This document shows positions 1 to 11,053 of a DNA stretch of 64,000 bases, in pieces. Every line of letters begins with the position of its first letter. The stretch's first letter is position 1. Below the pieces are notes generated by a model that was given only the letters and a program-made list of their open reading frames with translations, was not told the origin of the DNA and did not search any database. Both the position numbers and the translations under genes were made by a program. Source of the DNA: Eudorina sp. 2006-703-Eu-15 (taxonomy: Eukaryota; Chlorophyta; Chlorophyceae; Chlamydomonadales; Volvocaceae); contig BDSI01000064.1 in the NCBI GenBank assembly GCA_003117195.1, positions 558,001 through 622,000 of the forward strand, written 5' to 3'.

Positions 1-512
1 TGCATATTTTGCTTGTTGCCATTGTTCATGCCTCTGATGCGGTTCGTTTCCGGTTGCCTTCCAGTGTGGCTACCCATGCCCCGCCAAGGACGGCAACGGG
101 CAACAGTGTGGCAAGACGATTGTATCGACACACCATCATCAGCCGAAGAGCAAGAAGAAGACCAAGCGGAGCCAACAGCGCATCGACGCAGCCGCTACCG
201 CAAACGCTGCCCAGCCGCACGATACCCGAAGAAACACTGGCGCGAGCGCGGCAATCACGGCCATGCAGCCAGCGGGCTCTCGTCTTGCTGCCCCTGCAAT
301 CAACTTCAACAAGCCAGGTAGGTAACAGGAGAGTTCAGATCCAAAGGTTGACCGTCGGTTGTCTGCCGTACGGTCATGCGACCGCGTGTTAAGTTTCCAA
401 ATGTTGCCGAGCAGTCCTGGATACGTCTACATGGATACACGTGCCGCCGCTCCATCAGATGCGTCGATGGCTCGAAACTTGACGACAATGCGCAAAGTTG
501 AGACGTTGAGAG
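1..512. other. No gene resolved
   Basis: The frames here overlap each other on both strands and none shows a recognisable domain. An upstream exon of the gene that follows could lie here, because that gene's start codon is not certain. I see no repeat or RNA gene. Confidence 0.4.
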
Positions 513-1949
513 ATGGTGAACCTGTCCCCGCCCCGTATGTGCTCCCCCCCGTCCCGTTTGTGCTCGCCTGCAGTGTCACCTGTGGCTGACCGCGTCAAGC
601 CCGTCATGCAGCCTGTCGCACCTGGAAGCGCACCAGAAGCTCGTCTGAAGGGCGTTACCACTGCCAACGCCGATGTCGGCGCCCGCGCCGACATCCCTGG
701 CTGGGACCCTAACATCGCCATCAAGGTTCCGAGCCGAGGAGTGAAGGCATCGAACAAGTCAAAAGAGACGTCTTCAGACAATTTGAGCATCGCTTCGAGA
801 CAGTCGACTTCTATTCGCGGCACTGATTTCGAGAGCACACGGTAAGAGGAAGCGGCGAGCCCTCATCCGAGCCCTCATCCGAGCCCTCAATTCACGTCGG
901 GGCGCTGACGTGCGACTCGACTGCAAGGCGGGCAGCCTATGTTCCCCCAGTGCATGCCTTCAATGCCGGCGTCGCCGACTGCTTGCGGCGTTTTCCATCG
1001 GCGTGTTCTTGTAGACTATTAGACGTATGCAGGGATTGGGAGAGGCAATGCATGAGTGTGCCGGACGGAAGGGGGCAGCTTGTGTTTTAGCGCATGCGTA
1101 CGACTTCTGCGCCGTCTGCGCGTGCTGTTGAAGCATTTCAACTACCCGGTCTTCAGGAGCTGTGAGCAGCAGTTGAAAGTGTGAGCGTGTCATCTTACCT
1201 TTGTGGCGATCGGTCCGTTGGTTCCTGGCGCACCTACCTGCAGGCACGGAAACCTCACCATCACGAGCGAGATTACCCTCCGGACGGACGTCACAGTGGG
1301 CAACTATCCCGCCGTCACCACCGCTGACACTGATGACGAGCCGCGGGATGACATCGTCTTGTACCTACAAATCTTCAAAACCGACGATGGGCACTACGTT
1401 CTCCAAATCCCAAAAACCGATGATGAGCACTACGTTTTCACGGACGATACGGGCGCCAACTACTCCTTCAAGATTGACGGCGATCTGGAAGTCGTCGCAT
1501 TCGAGTTTGTCGAGATAGCGCAGCCGGAGGTCTGGTACTGTCAAGTCTTCAAAGCCGCTGATGGCCGACGTCTGGTAAAGGACGCGCATGGAGAGTACCA
1601 TGACCTGCACTTGGTCTGTGGCGAGAATCCGGAGATTGTCAAGTTCCTCTACGCAGTGGTACGACAGTCGATGGTTTCTCCGCTGATGTATCAGCATGAT
1701 ATCTTCGAAGCGGGTGCCGCCATGGGCGACTACTTCAATGTAGCAGCAATCGACGCAGTTCCTACGGCAACCACTACCTCGCAGCCCGCTGAGCTGCCTA
1801 CGTACAACCAGCCGCCTACGTACAACCAGCCGCCTACCTACAACCCTGTCGAGTCGTCCCGCGGGCGTGACGTGGGAAGTACGAATGGAACTGCCGACGA
1901 GGATGCTCAGGAGAGTCTGTTGGCCGAGTGCATGGCGTTGTGCCTTTAA
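513..1949 (+). CDS. Unrecognised two-exon protein with duplicated K-T-D-D-x-H-Y motif
   Basis: I do not recognise the family. The model joins 513..841 and 1244..1949 (344 aa). The donor is CG|GTAAGA and the acceptor CTGCAG|G, and the phase-2 boundary restores one frame. A CAG acceptor at 571-573 could instead begin the first exon, so the start is uncertain. The first exon is polar and Ser/Lys-rich. The second has a tandem 12-residue duplication (LQIFKTDDGHYV followed by LQIPKTDDEHYV), a diverged third unit (CQVFKAADGRRLV), and a segment ending near YAVVRQSMVSPLMYQHDIF that may be helical. The C-terminus contains three PPTYNQ-like units, which resemble PY-type motifs. There is no signal peptide or membrane segment. 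Base composition is milder than in the repeat-laden genes downstream. Function is unknown; the splice-phase agreement is the main support. Confidence 0.5.
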
Positions 1950-3711
1950 GCCAACATGGTCAATAGTGCCATGATACTGATATCAAGTCAAGGTGCAAAA
2001 TAATTTGCACCTCAAAATCTCTGTCACATCTCAAACGATGTATTAGAAAACCATTTCTGTCTGACCGTACGATGAAATTTCCTGAGGTTGAGCAGTGCCC
2101 TCCAGTGTACTGAGGGCAGCAGCTGGAGACGGAGTCGTACGGCATTTCAAAATTCCAAATTATATGTTCACGCGCCGTTACAGGTATGCCGGCGAGTATG
2201 ACGAATATCTGAGTTTAATCACGTAATAAACGAACTGTTGGACGTAAGGGAGGTCCCTAATTGCGGAATCGGGGATGTTACGGGTTTCACACGGTTGGGT
2301 TGGGATGTCTCGGACAGGGCGTGTGAGGGCGGACGCAGATCATCAAGCAAGGGAAGACGGTCGAGGGAGGTGCCCAGGCAAGAAGCCGTTGTCTGACGTC
2401 AACCTTGACACTTCGACCAGAGGCGAACCGGCGGGTCAAAACGGCTTGGTTTGTTGGTTGGTGGTTTGTGGCGGTGGCTACAAGGTGGGTGGAACAGAGG
2501 TCGGTCCTGTCCTGCACATATGTTACTGCTGACCGCGGGCACGGACTTGTATGCGTTTCAGCCCGCATCGTCGTTGGCGCGTTGCCTGGTGGGCACGGGT
2601 CCGCACCCGGGCTGTGCAGCCAGCGCACTTGCCGTGCAGGACCGTGCAGAGGCTCGTGAGATGTGGAGGGCAGGTGGAGGTAGGGGTTATGGGTGTGTTT
2701 GGGTCTGGACAGTGAGGTGTCCTGATTTGTCTTCGGCTCGTTTAGATTTAATATGGTCTGTTGAGAATAGTAGATGATATAACTGACAAACTAACAGATG
2801 AAAGTCCCTGGCTGGCTTGGCAGGATCGTATGGCAGGATCGCTCTCTGCTGAGACCTCGGATGAGGTCCCGAGAATGGCTGCGCCGAGTCACATATACTG
2901 ACTGAACCATACCGAGCGATGGAACGAACGACGTGTTCCAGTGCCTGCCTGCACTGAGAGATTGCGTTGTCTGTGACGTTTTGTCATCATCACAGGTGCA
3001 GCCGCGAGCGCCTTGGTGCCGTAGGCTATGCAGCAACCGACCGTCCGGCCTCAGCTGCCGACATGTGTGGCGCCCGCACCGCTCACGGATGGAGCCCCCC
3101 GCAGCGCGGCCCACGTGGGACAAGTACCCTAGGTTGACGATCCTAGGACTCCGGGGGGGGGGGGCAGACACCCCTCCGCACTGACGCCCGCTACCGCTGG
3201 TGTGGTAACCCCCATGTGGCTTTGAAGTGGCAGGGATTTCAACTACTCATTTGCGGAAGTACGCAATAACCTTTCTGTGTTGCGCTCACTGCATAAAGCC
3301 GTGTAAGAGGTACAGCGAGCATGGTGCTTCCCTCCCAGACGCCAGCCAGATCGCGGTGCCGGAATCACGTTTGACCGCCATGCATTGAGTGCAGAGCGCC
3401 AGATCCACCAGGTGAAGTGGTGGACCCCCTTTTCTGTCAAGATAACCCCCCCTGCGGTCTCCAGGGACCCCCTCTCCGTGCCTCGAACCGTCGAATGCGA
3501 TCTCAAATCCCCCCAACAGCTAGCCCAAAAGAGGGAAACCAACCAGCCTTCGCGGCCGCCTCCGACTTCCTGGACACCAACTTTCAACCAGTCTCCGCCC
3601 ACTCATCCCACCCTCCGCCACGTATGCTCCCGCTATCGTCTCCCCCATCGCCTGCATCCGAACAACCCTTTCGTCATCCGGTCACGTCTTCGTCTGTTCG
3701 TCAGTTTTATA

Positions 3712-3738
3712 ATAGTAATAGTAGTAGTAGTAGTAGTA
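3712..3738. repeat. (TAG)n microsatellite
   Basis: This is a short AATAGTAGTAG run of about nine trinucleotide units, directly abutting a dispersed CGTTACAAGG motif. Confidence 0.8.
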
Positions 3739-3780
3739 ACCGTTACAAGGTGGACCCGAGTCCCGACCGGGTCAGTTCGT
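3738..3780 (+). repeat. Dispersed motif, family C copy 1
   Basis: The core CGTTACAAGGTGGACCC is followed by AGTCCCGACCGGGT. Near-identical copies occur at 32865-32900 and 36491-36524. All three are in the same orientation and outside coding exons. Confidence 0.6.
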
Positions 3781-3805
3781 TCTAGGTTCTCAGTCCGACC
3801 ACCCG

Positions 3806-4175
3806 TCAGGGCGACTGCCCCCGTCCCGCAACCGCCTCCCTCCCATCACCCGGCGCCGGCCGCCCCGGGCCTCTCCCCGCCGGCTCCGTCCCGCTCTCCC
3901 CCGCCGCCGCCGCCGCCGCCGCCGCGCGTCCGCCCCCGAAAATGCCCGCGGCCCCGTCGGGTCCTCCCGGCCCCACCGGGTCCCCCATCAGCTTCTTCCG
4001 GAGGAGCTCCTCCTCCGGCTCTGACAGGTACCTGGCGCCCGACCGGCCCTCCCGCAGCCACCACTGCGGCGCCCGGGCGAAGGCGTACTGGTGGCCGAAC
4101 GTGGCGACCTTGCCCACGGAGGGCAGGCAGCTGTGCTCCATGAGCGCCTGGAGCTTGGCGCGGTCAGCGCCGTAC
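3806..4175 (-). CDS. Possible terminal exon of an unknown gene
   Basis: A frame runs from a TCGTCGCAG acceptor (exon start 4175, one leading base) to a TGA at 3806-3808. The first part looks like real protein, for example KLQALMEHSCLPSVGKVATF followed by GHQYAFARAPQWWLREGRSG. The last part is an Ala/Gly run typical of GC-rich read-through. No upstream exon could be joined to it: the frame at 4400-4560 starting MAIYVLGTLAAVAES is adjacent but unproven. I do not recognise the family. It could be the 3' end of a small gene lying between 4.2 and 5.0 kb, or chance. Confidence 0.25.
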
Positions 4176-5038
4176 CTGCGACGACAAGGTGCCGTACAGC
4201 AGCACCGTGGTGGTGTACGGGAGCAACTGAGCCGGGGTGCATCCGAGGGTTGTGTGTGTGTCGTGTGTGTGTGTGAACGTCTAAAAAATGAACACGTGTG
4301 TGTTTCGAAATGCAACCCGCCCGCGTGTGTGTATGTGCCAGCACTGAGGTGTGCGGTGTGCGTGTCATGCCGTGGTACGGGCTGCTTCCCAAGGGGGGGG
4401 GGCAACGCGCGCACAGGAGGGGGGCCCCCGCACGTCGGAGTCGAACAACGGAACAAGGCAAAGGGGTAATCCGCCGGTCTGCGAGGGTGCTGTCTGGGCG
4501 TGCGCGCACCGACTCGGCCACTGCTGCCAGGGTGCCCAGGACATATATGGCCATGGCACCTGCAGACCTGCTACTACGGTGCCCAGGAAAAGCACTGCTG
4601 AGGGCTACGGACGGCGACGGGATCCCAACCCCAGGGTATCAAACCGCGCCCAATCATGCAAGGCCGTGACGTGAGGTATGTGCGATGGTCCGTAAGGCCC
4701 CTTTGGTGACTGGGCTGTGGCGGGAACCCTGGGCAGGCACGTGTGGGGCGGTGGAGGGATGCACGGGTTTGGGGCCGTGGAGCCATGGGTCCACGTTCAC
4801 ATTACGAGTGGCGCGGGCCGCAGTGTGCACGAGACGCGGGGTGCGGGTGTGTGTGTGTGGGGGGGTGAGGTGGAGGTGGGGGAGCCACGGTTCTCAGGAG
4901 CGCGTCGACCGGCTGCGCACAGATCAGATCCTACGGCCTACGTGGGACCAACGAAGCCCGCGACCCGGCGCGGTTACCATGGGAGTCACGGCCCATATAC
5001 ACGGCCCTAACAGCGTTGACCATAAGGAGTCACGGCCC
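4176..5038. other. No gene resolved
   Basis: Short GT-rich tracts (near 4250-4350 and 4840-4860) separate the possible exon at 3.8-4.2 kb from the 3' end of the small minus-strand gene. Nothing else is supportable. TTACA at 5039-5043 (TGTAA on the minus strand) overlaps that gene's stop codon. Confidence 0.35.
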
Positions 5039-5663
5039 TTACATGCGGACATAGGGCTCCAGGTCCAGCTCCTTCTGCTGCGCCGCTGCTGTGCGGCCCT
5101 CTAAGATCTCCCGGATGATGTACGACTGCAATCGCCCGGGCTGGTCGTCCACGGATGCCAGCGACTTGCGGGCGGCGATCTGGGCTGTCCGGAGGGCCTG
5201 GGGTGGCCGTGCGGGTGGCATCTGCACCGCGGGCGATCGCCCGCTTGTCGACGCCTGCACCGGTGGAAGCAGGGTTGAGCGGTTAGCGTCCGGGCCCGAC
5301 GCGATGCCGTTCCCCGCTGAGACCCAAATCCTACCTGAGGGGATGGCTCGTCGGGTGACAGGTCCCTCCCTTCGATGGCGCCCCCAAGCTTGGACAGGAA
5401 GTTGTCAAGCGTCCCATCTTTTGCATTTAGTTCATCGAAGCTGGGCAGCGCCCGCATGCGCGCCTGGTCCTGCTCCGCGATGCGGTTCAGTGCGTCTGCA
5501 CGGCGGAATGTGTTGCGGAACCATGAAGACCTAGAGCAGTCCAATACCGTCAAACTGTAAACTTGCCTATCTCTTCTGCGCTGAACGGCTTCAGCTTTCG
5601 TGTGCCTCCCGGTGCAACCCGTTGGGCCAACTGCCTTGCGCTGGAGGACAGCGTCCCTCCCAT
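5039..5663 (-). CDS. Small three-exon protein with N-myristoylation-type start
   Basis: Exons are 5563..5663, 5335..5530 and 5039..5254 (170 aa, TAA stop). Phases agree across both introns. The protein starts MGGTLSSS, which fits the N-myristoylation pattern G2-x3-S6, and continues with a KPFSAEEIGK segment and the probably helical WFRNTFRRADALNRIAEQDQ. A middle acidic part contains FLSKLGGAIEG, and a C-terminal helix-prone segment contains QSYIIREILEGRTAAAQQKE before ending EPYVRM. If the model is right it is a small, membrane-targeted adaptor-like protein, but I do not recognise the family. The first intron would be only 32 nt with an unusual GTTTAC donor, so the first junction is the weak point. 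The gene is divergent from the nuclease gene at 5945. Confidence 0.55.
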
Positions 5664-5944
5664 GGTTGCGTGAATGTGATCGGTCTCGCTTTGTTATGCA
5701 AAATGTAAATTATGTTGCAGAACTATCAAGCCTCCTTGCGATGCAGGCTGATAGAGTACGACGCCGGGACGCAGGGGCTTTTCCCTTGGCAAAATGCTTC
5801 TCTGCTGGGTGATTTACATAAAAAAACCTTGTTTGCAGAATTACGTGATTGACAAACCACATTTTGTGATTCCCCTTTATTTACTTGTTTGACGCTCTAG
5901 CTTCTTACGGCTACTGCGCGACCGCGTTCAGGCACCTGAGCGGG
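5664..5944. promoter_or_regulatory. Shared upstream region of a divergent gene pair
   Basis: These 281 bp separate the start codons of the minus-strand small gene (5663) and the plus-strand nuclease gene (5945). The stretch is clearly more AT-rich than the flanking exons and probably holds both promoters. No TATA box could be assigned with confidence. A TTG-initiated extension of the nuclease frame covers 5885-5944, so the true start could be slightly upstream. Confidence 0.45.
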
Positions 5945-8789
5945 ATGCAATCGTGTCCCCTATGCTGCCAAAATCCACTCTTATCAGTACCTGACAAGGT
6001 CGCGCGGCAGTCCTTGTCGGAGCACCTGCAGACTGCGCATCGCGATGGGCCCTGCTTCCTCCCCGACCGGAAGGCGCTCCAGTGGAGATGCCCTCTCTGC
6101 CCTGGCGGTAGACGGCAGTACAAAAGCCCCGATGCGCTAGCCGGGCACCTCCTGCAGCTCCACACCGGTGCTACTGCCCACCCCGACGGTGCCTCACCGG
6201 CTCCATCGGGCCCGACGGCCGCGCCCTCAGACCAGCGGAAACCCGCGCCCTTGCCAACCGCACCCACGCAATCGGCCAACGTACACGGCCCTGTGGTTGG
6301 TGTCCCCAGCGAGACCCCGCTTAAGGTTCCCTGCTTGCCGTGGTTGCCTAGACCCAAATGGTGGCTGCGGCCGCCGCCAGGTGTGTGTTTTGGGGTTAGG
6401 GGATGGGATGGGAAGAGGAGCCCGCGAACCGGGGGAGGGGACCCGGTCGTTGTCGTTGCTGATTGCCGTACATCAACAGCTTCCGTGCACGGCGAGGAGG
6501 ACGCCGCGGCTGGTCATCGTTCAGCGTTCACCCGCCTTGCGCTTCTCGGCTACTGAACATCCGCTTAATCATGAAACTTCATGACCGACGTCCCAATGCG
6601 TTATTGCAATGAAACATCATCCAAATAATATCATCGAAAGGCGCAAACTCAAATCAGAGTAATGGACAGACGTTCCAAGTGGGTCATGGCGGACAGCCGC
6701 AGCCGCGGCGCGTTCTTGCTGCCGTACACACGCCGAAACCCACATCACCACCGTAGCGCACATGACAAGCTTTGCGTCTTCGGCCCCCCCCTTTTCCCAA
6801 CACCGTCCGCCCTTTTCTCCTCCCCGCCCCCAGCCCGCGTGCTGCTGTCCTCTTGGAACTTGGAGCACATCTCCGTGGGGGCGTCGGACTGCGGCATGCT
6901 GGCACAGAAGGTGGATCAGGTTGGGGGTGTGCCCCTGCGGTATGGGGGATGGACTGCGGGGCAACTGTGGGGGCACACCAACTCACCGAGACAGCGGCCT
7001 GGGGATGGCTCATGCAAGCAGTGCTACGGATTGCCTTACTTGTTGTGCGCATGTACGGCGACGATGCGTACGGTCCCCCAACAATTCAGGGGCCCCAGGC
7101 AGGGGCTCAGCACGCGAAATGCCTGTGGGTGCTGCCGCTGTCTCAGCGTTCCGGCTCCCCATCGGGGTTCCCGGGGCGCGCGTCCACAGGGGGAACGAGA
7201 CCGCGCCTCCAGGCCTTTAAGGGTTACGTTGTTTTACTGTTCGGGGAAGGCAGAGGAGGCCTTGGATGAAGAGGAGGGCGAGGGAGAGGGCGCTTCAGAG
7301 TCCAGACATACCGTAGGCACCCCCACACCGCTCCTCGCGGCCGTTGGGTTATCGATCTCCCCGGCCAAACCCACGGGCGCCTTAGGAAGCAAGCCCTCGG
7401 CCTGCGTCGTGAGATGCCGTACCGCGTGTGCCGTGCTCGTCTGCACTCGTCTGGTGTCGTACATCTGCGAGACGTTGCGCGCGCTGTGCGCCGTGGAGGG
7501 CGCCGGCGCGGGCGTGGTGGTGGCGCTTCAGGAGGTGTTCTGCCTCCGCGTCGTGCCCTTCCTTGCCGAGTACCTGACGGAGAAGGACGCGGCGGCGGCG
7601 GGCGGCTCGGGCCGCGTCTGGCACGCAGCAACATCGGAGTGAGTTAACTTAACAACGCCCTGGCCTGCCCTGGCCTGCTCCACGTTGCATGCCCTGCCAG
7701 TACATCATTATTCATGCCAGTACACATGTCGTACATGCAGCTCAAGAAGCCCGGGTGGGGCCTGGCTGGGGTGGGTAGGTAGGGGGAGGCAGATGTACGC
7801 CGGTCGGTCTCGAGCAGCAAGACAGGTAATCGATGTGGGTGATCAGCTTGCTTCTTGTCTGTCTGTCTGACCCCGCTTGGCGCAGGCCGCTGGGCAACAA
7901 CGCGGAGCGGGCTGCGTTCCTGTGGAGCAGACCTCCGCCCCTCCCCTCCAAGTCCGCGCCGCCGCTGTCGCCGCGGTCGCTGTCCGGCGGCGGCGGCGGC
8001 GGCGGCCGGGGCTGCTTCGGGGCGCCTGTGGCGCCGGCACCGCTGCACGCGGACGTTGCCGCCAGCTTCCAGCTGCTTCGGCGGGAGGACCTGGACTCGG
8101 TGAGGGCTGGGTGTAGGGCGCGAAGGAGAAGGAGTGTGCGCAGAGGGATGGGTGCGTATAGCTTGGAAACCCGTGTGTGCGTGTGTGTTATCTAAGCAGG
8201 CAGAACAGGAGTGCGTAACATGCGAGGGGCCGATTGGCGCCCAATAGTTTGCCCGTGTGCGTATATAATATACCCATTGCCCGAACCCTAAAATGAAATG
8301 AAGGCCGCGGTTTCGGAAGAGCGCTGTTGATGTTTGGCGCGCTTTTGGCGCGCTCGGAATACTACCAGCTGGTGCGGGTCGGCTGCCTTGGCCACGCGGT
8401 GTCGGCCCCGTGTGTGTGTTTGTGTGTGTGTATGTGTATGTGTGTGAATCGTTACATATCTGCCGGGCCGACGCTGGCCGGGGGCGCTAACCCGCCCCAT
8501 ACGGGAGACCGCCGAAGCGCTCTCCCCCGGATACGGGGGAAAGGGGCGTAAGGGGCCTCTGTCCCCTCGCTCTCAACCAAGGGCGCGCGCCCGATCCCTG
8601 AGGATCGGTGTCAGCTGTGCCCCCTCAAGGGATTGGACGAAAGCCCATCCCGGGCGGTCTGCGCCTTGCAGTCCGCTGTTCAACCTCTTCAAGTCCTTGC
8701 GCGTTCCTCAGCAATTCGGAGCCGCGCCCCTGCCCGGTGCGGTAAAACTAGCCTGGTCTCGCGTCCCAACCTAATCGTACTAGCTAGGG

Positions 8790-8836
<47 letters not shown>

Positions 8837-8962
8837 CGTTACATATCTGCCGGGCCGACACTGGCCGGGGGCGCTAACCCGCCCCATACGGGAGACCGCC
8901 GAAGCACTTTCCCCCGGATACGGGGGAAAGGGGCGTAAGAGGCCTCTGTCCCCTCGCTCTCA

Positions 8963-9000
<38 letters not shown>

Positions 9001-11053
9001 CAGGAAACTGAACAAACAAACCTGTGTGAGTGTGTAACTGTGTATGGAAGAAACAGAGCTGCTAGAATCCAAGTAGAGGAGTAGTTGTGTGCGTGTGTGT
9101 GTCTCTGCGCCTCTCAAACGCGCATGTGTGTCTTCTCGCTGCCTCCCGCCCCGCCCCGCCCCCGCCCCGCCCCGCCCCCGCCCCCGCCCGGTGCCGTCGT
9201 GGGGTCCCCAGGTGATCGGCGGCCGCCAGCAGCAGCAGCAGCATCCGCCCGGAACTCACTTCATCCGCAGCCCCTTCTACGGCCTCTTCCGGTGAGTGAC
9301 TGGGTCAGTGGGGGGGTGGGGGATGACCGTCGAGCGCCTTCCGGCCGACCCACGGACCGACCCACGGACCGACCGACTCACTGGCCGAACCCACGTACCC
9401 TCCCTCCCACGGTCGATCTGGACTCCTCCTTTCTCGTACACACACAGTTATCTTTTACATACACACACACACACTCTTGTACTTGGAGAGCCACAGCACA
9501 CCCGACGTGGCCGGCGGCGCTCCGGCCCCGCCGACGTGCCTCCCTTGACCGCGAGTGGCTCCATTGGCGTCCGCCCTGGAGTCCCGGGTTTAGATGCGCC
9601 GCGCTCCGACCCCTCGTGGCCACGAGGGGTACCGTACCAGAAGCCGTTTACATGGCTGGCGGCCTCTGTACGGCCACTGTCACCTGCTCATGCGGGCTCA
9701 AAGTGCCCTCGTCGTTGGGTTTAACGCGAACCCCTCGCTTGCGTTCTGCTGTGCCGTACTCGCGTACGACGGCTCCAGGGTGGGGTACGCCAATCTGCTG
9801 CTGGTCAACGTGCACCTCGCGGCGGACGCGGCGAAGGCACGTGAGTGGTGGAACTTGGATGGACGCTGTGCACGTGTGGAGACGCCTGTACGGATATGTA
9901 CGGGTGGTCGTACACCTTTCGCCTGATGATAGCGCTGGACGCTCTCATGGAGCTGGTGGCCGTCGTGACGCCGCCGTGCGGCCGCAAGCTGCCAGACTCA
10001 CCCCCTGCTCCTCCATCTCCTCACCTAGCGCCCCACTGACCTCCCTCCTCCCCTTGGGCCCCTCTCCTCCGCTCCTGGCCCTCCTCCCCTGGCAGTTGGT
10101 ATACGATACATCTCCCACTGTAGTGTCGTTCCTTTACACCTAATTCCTACCTTCCCCCGGGCCCCTCCCCTTGGCCCCTCCCCCTGCCCCCCCCCCTTCT
10201 ACCAATTTCCTACCTTCCCCCCGCCCCCCCCATCGGGCCCCCAGGCGCGGAGCTGCAGTCGCTGCACACCCTTGCGGCCGCCATCCAGGAGCCCAACGGC
10301 CGCCTCTTCAACCGCCACTCTCTGGGGGGCCGCCTCCGGGGCCGACAGCCCCGCGGTCTGGTGGCCATCCTCGGAGACTTCAACTGCCCCCGCAGCTCCG
10401 CCGCCGCCGCCGCCGCCACCGCCGCCAAAACCAAACCCAAAGCCGCCACCGGCGGTTCCGGAGCCGCTGCCGGCTGCGGGACCGACGCCGTCGCCGGCCC
10501 CGGGACGCAGCCGCCGGCGGGGGGCCCGGGGACTAGGGCACCGCCGCAGGCGTCGCCGCCACGGCCGCAGACGCCACCGGCGCGACAGAAAGCACTGGAC
10601 GGCGCAGGCGCAGCACCGCCTCCGGGGGGGGTCAACGGGCTCAGCTGGGAGGCCTTCCTCAGCAAGGGCTGGGTGAACGCGCTGTGCGCCCCCGCCGACG
10701 CAACCGCCAACGGTAACAGCAGCGATAACAACGGTGCCATGCCGTTGCCGACCAACTGGCGCGCCAACCGTCTGAAGGACCTGGACGCGATTTGCCTGCC
10801 GGGGTCGCACGCGGGGGTGGTGAGGGGCCGGGGGGTGTGTCGGCCGCCCGCGGGGGTGGATGCGTCGCAGCCGGGGCAGTACCCGAACCACCTGCTGTGC
10901 TGGGTGCTGCTGGACCTGGGGGCGCTGCAGGGGGCCCCAGGGAAGGTGCGGCCGCTGGGGGCGCCGGCGCGAGTGGGCGGCGCGGCGGCGGGTGCGGCGG
11001 CCAAGGGGGGGAAGGGGACCGAGGGGGCCGGAGGGGTCGCGACCGCGGGTTGA
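5945..11053 (+). CDS. Zinc-finger/endonuclease-exonuclease-phosphatase (DNase I-like) family protein
   Basis: Seven exons: 5945..6380, 6834..6910, 7256..7638, 7886..8099, 9212..9291, 9779..9840 and 10245..11053 (686 aa). Phases agree throughout, although the 7256 acceptor is a choice among several. Exon 1 has two Cys/His clusters; the better one is WRCPLC with HLLQLH (C-x2-C-x14-H-x4-H). The rest follows the Mg-dependent EEP fold in order: SSWNLEH, ALQEVF (catalytic Glu near 264), NNAERAAFLW, FIRSPFYGLF, LLLVNVHL, ILGDFN (D462, N464), KDLDAI (D598) and YPNHLLCW (H633). Family members cleave phosphodiester or phosphomonoester bonds; the substrate here is unknown. A Pro/Ala/Gly-rich insert at about 469-545 follows GDFN. 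The intron before 9212 carries two copies of a dispersed repeat. The zinc-finger exon being part of the same gene is inferred from phase only. Confidence 0.75.
8191..8224 (-). repeat. Dispersed motif, family B (TTCTGCCTGCCTAAG type), reverse copy
   Basis: It reads ATCTAAGCAGGCAGAACAGG on the plus strand. Forward relatives lie at 11704-11737 and 56391-56425, with partial copies at 42958-43020. It sits in the fourth intron of the nuclease gene. Confidence 0.55.
8447..8795 (+). repeat. Hairpin-rich dispersed element, full copy 1
   Basis: It begins GAATCGTTACATATCTGCC and ends CTAATCGTACTAGCTAGGG, with GT-rich microsatellite on both sides. Internal perfect hairpins include CCCCCG-GATA-CGGGGG, CCGATCC-CTGA-GGATCGG and the palindrome GGGCGCGCGCCC. 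A second full copy in reverse orientation lies at 61403-61757, and a truncated copy follows at 8834-8964. I see no open reading frame or obvious Pol III boxes. It lies in an intron of the nuclease gene. Confidence 0.85.
8789..8833. repeat. (GT)n microsatellite between element copies
   Basis: A run of about 20 GT units lies exactly between the end of full copy 1 and the start of truncated copy 2. Confidence 0.9.
8834..8964 (+). repeat. Hairpin-rich dispersed element, truncated copy 2
   Basis: It repeats the first third of copy 1 from ATCGTTACATATCTGCC to CTCGCTCTCAA, with a few substitutions, then breaks off into another GT tract (8965-8999). It lies in the same intron and orientation as copy 1. 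Confidence 0.85.
8965..8999. repeat. (GT)n microsatellite
   Basis: An almost pure GT tract directly follows the truncated element copy. Confidence 0.9.

Larger units (their letters stand above)
1950..3805. other. Intergenic stretch without a resolved gene
   Basis: Only short overlapping frames are present and I could not assemble exons. The stretch contains a (TAG)n run around 3712-3738 followed by one copy of a dispersed motif at 3738-3780, both listed separately. About 1.8 kb is unexplained. Confidence 0.4.

Noticed and set aside
3738..3780. Possible tRNA or tRNA-derived fragment in the family C motif
   Set aside because: The GACCCG/CGGGTC pairing is suggestive, but no cloverleaf, A box or B box could be assembled.
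8834..9000. Interpretation of the 8.4-9.0 kb repeats as LTRs of a retrotransposon
   Set aside because: The copies are unequal (one truncated), separated only by 40 bp of GT, with no internal coding region or primer-binding site.
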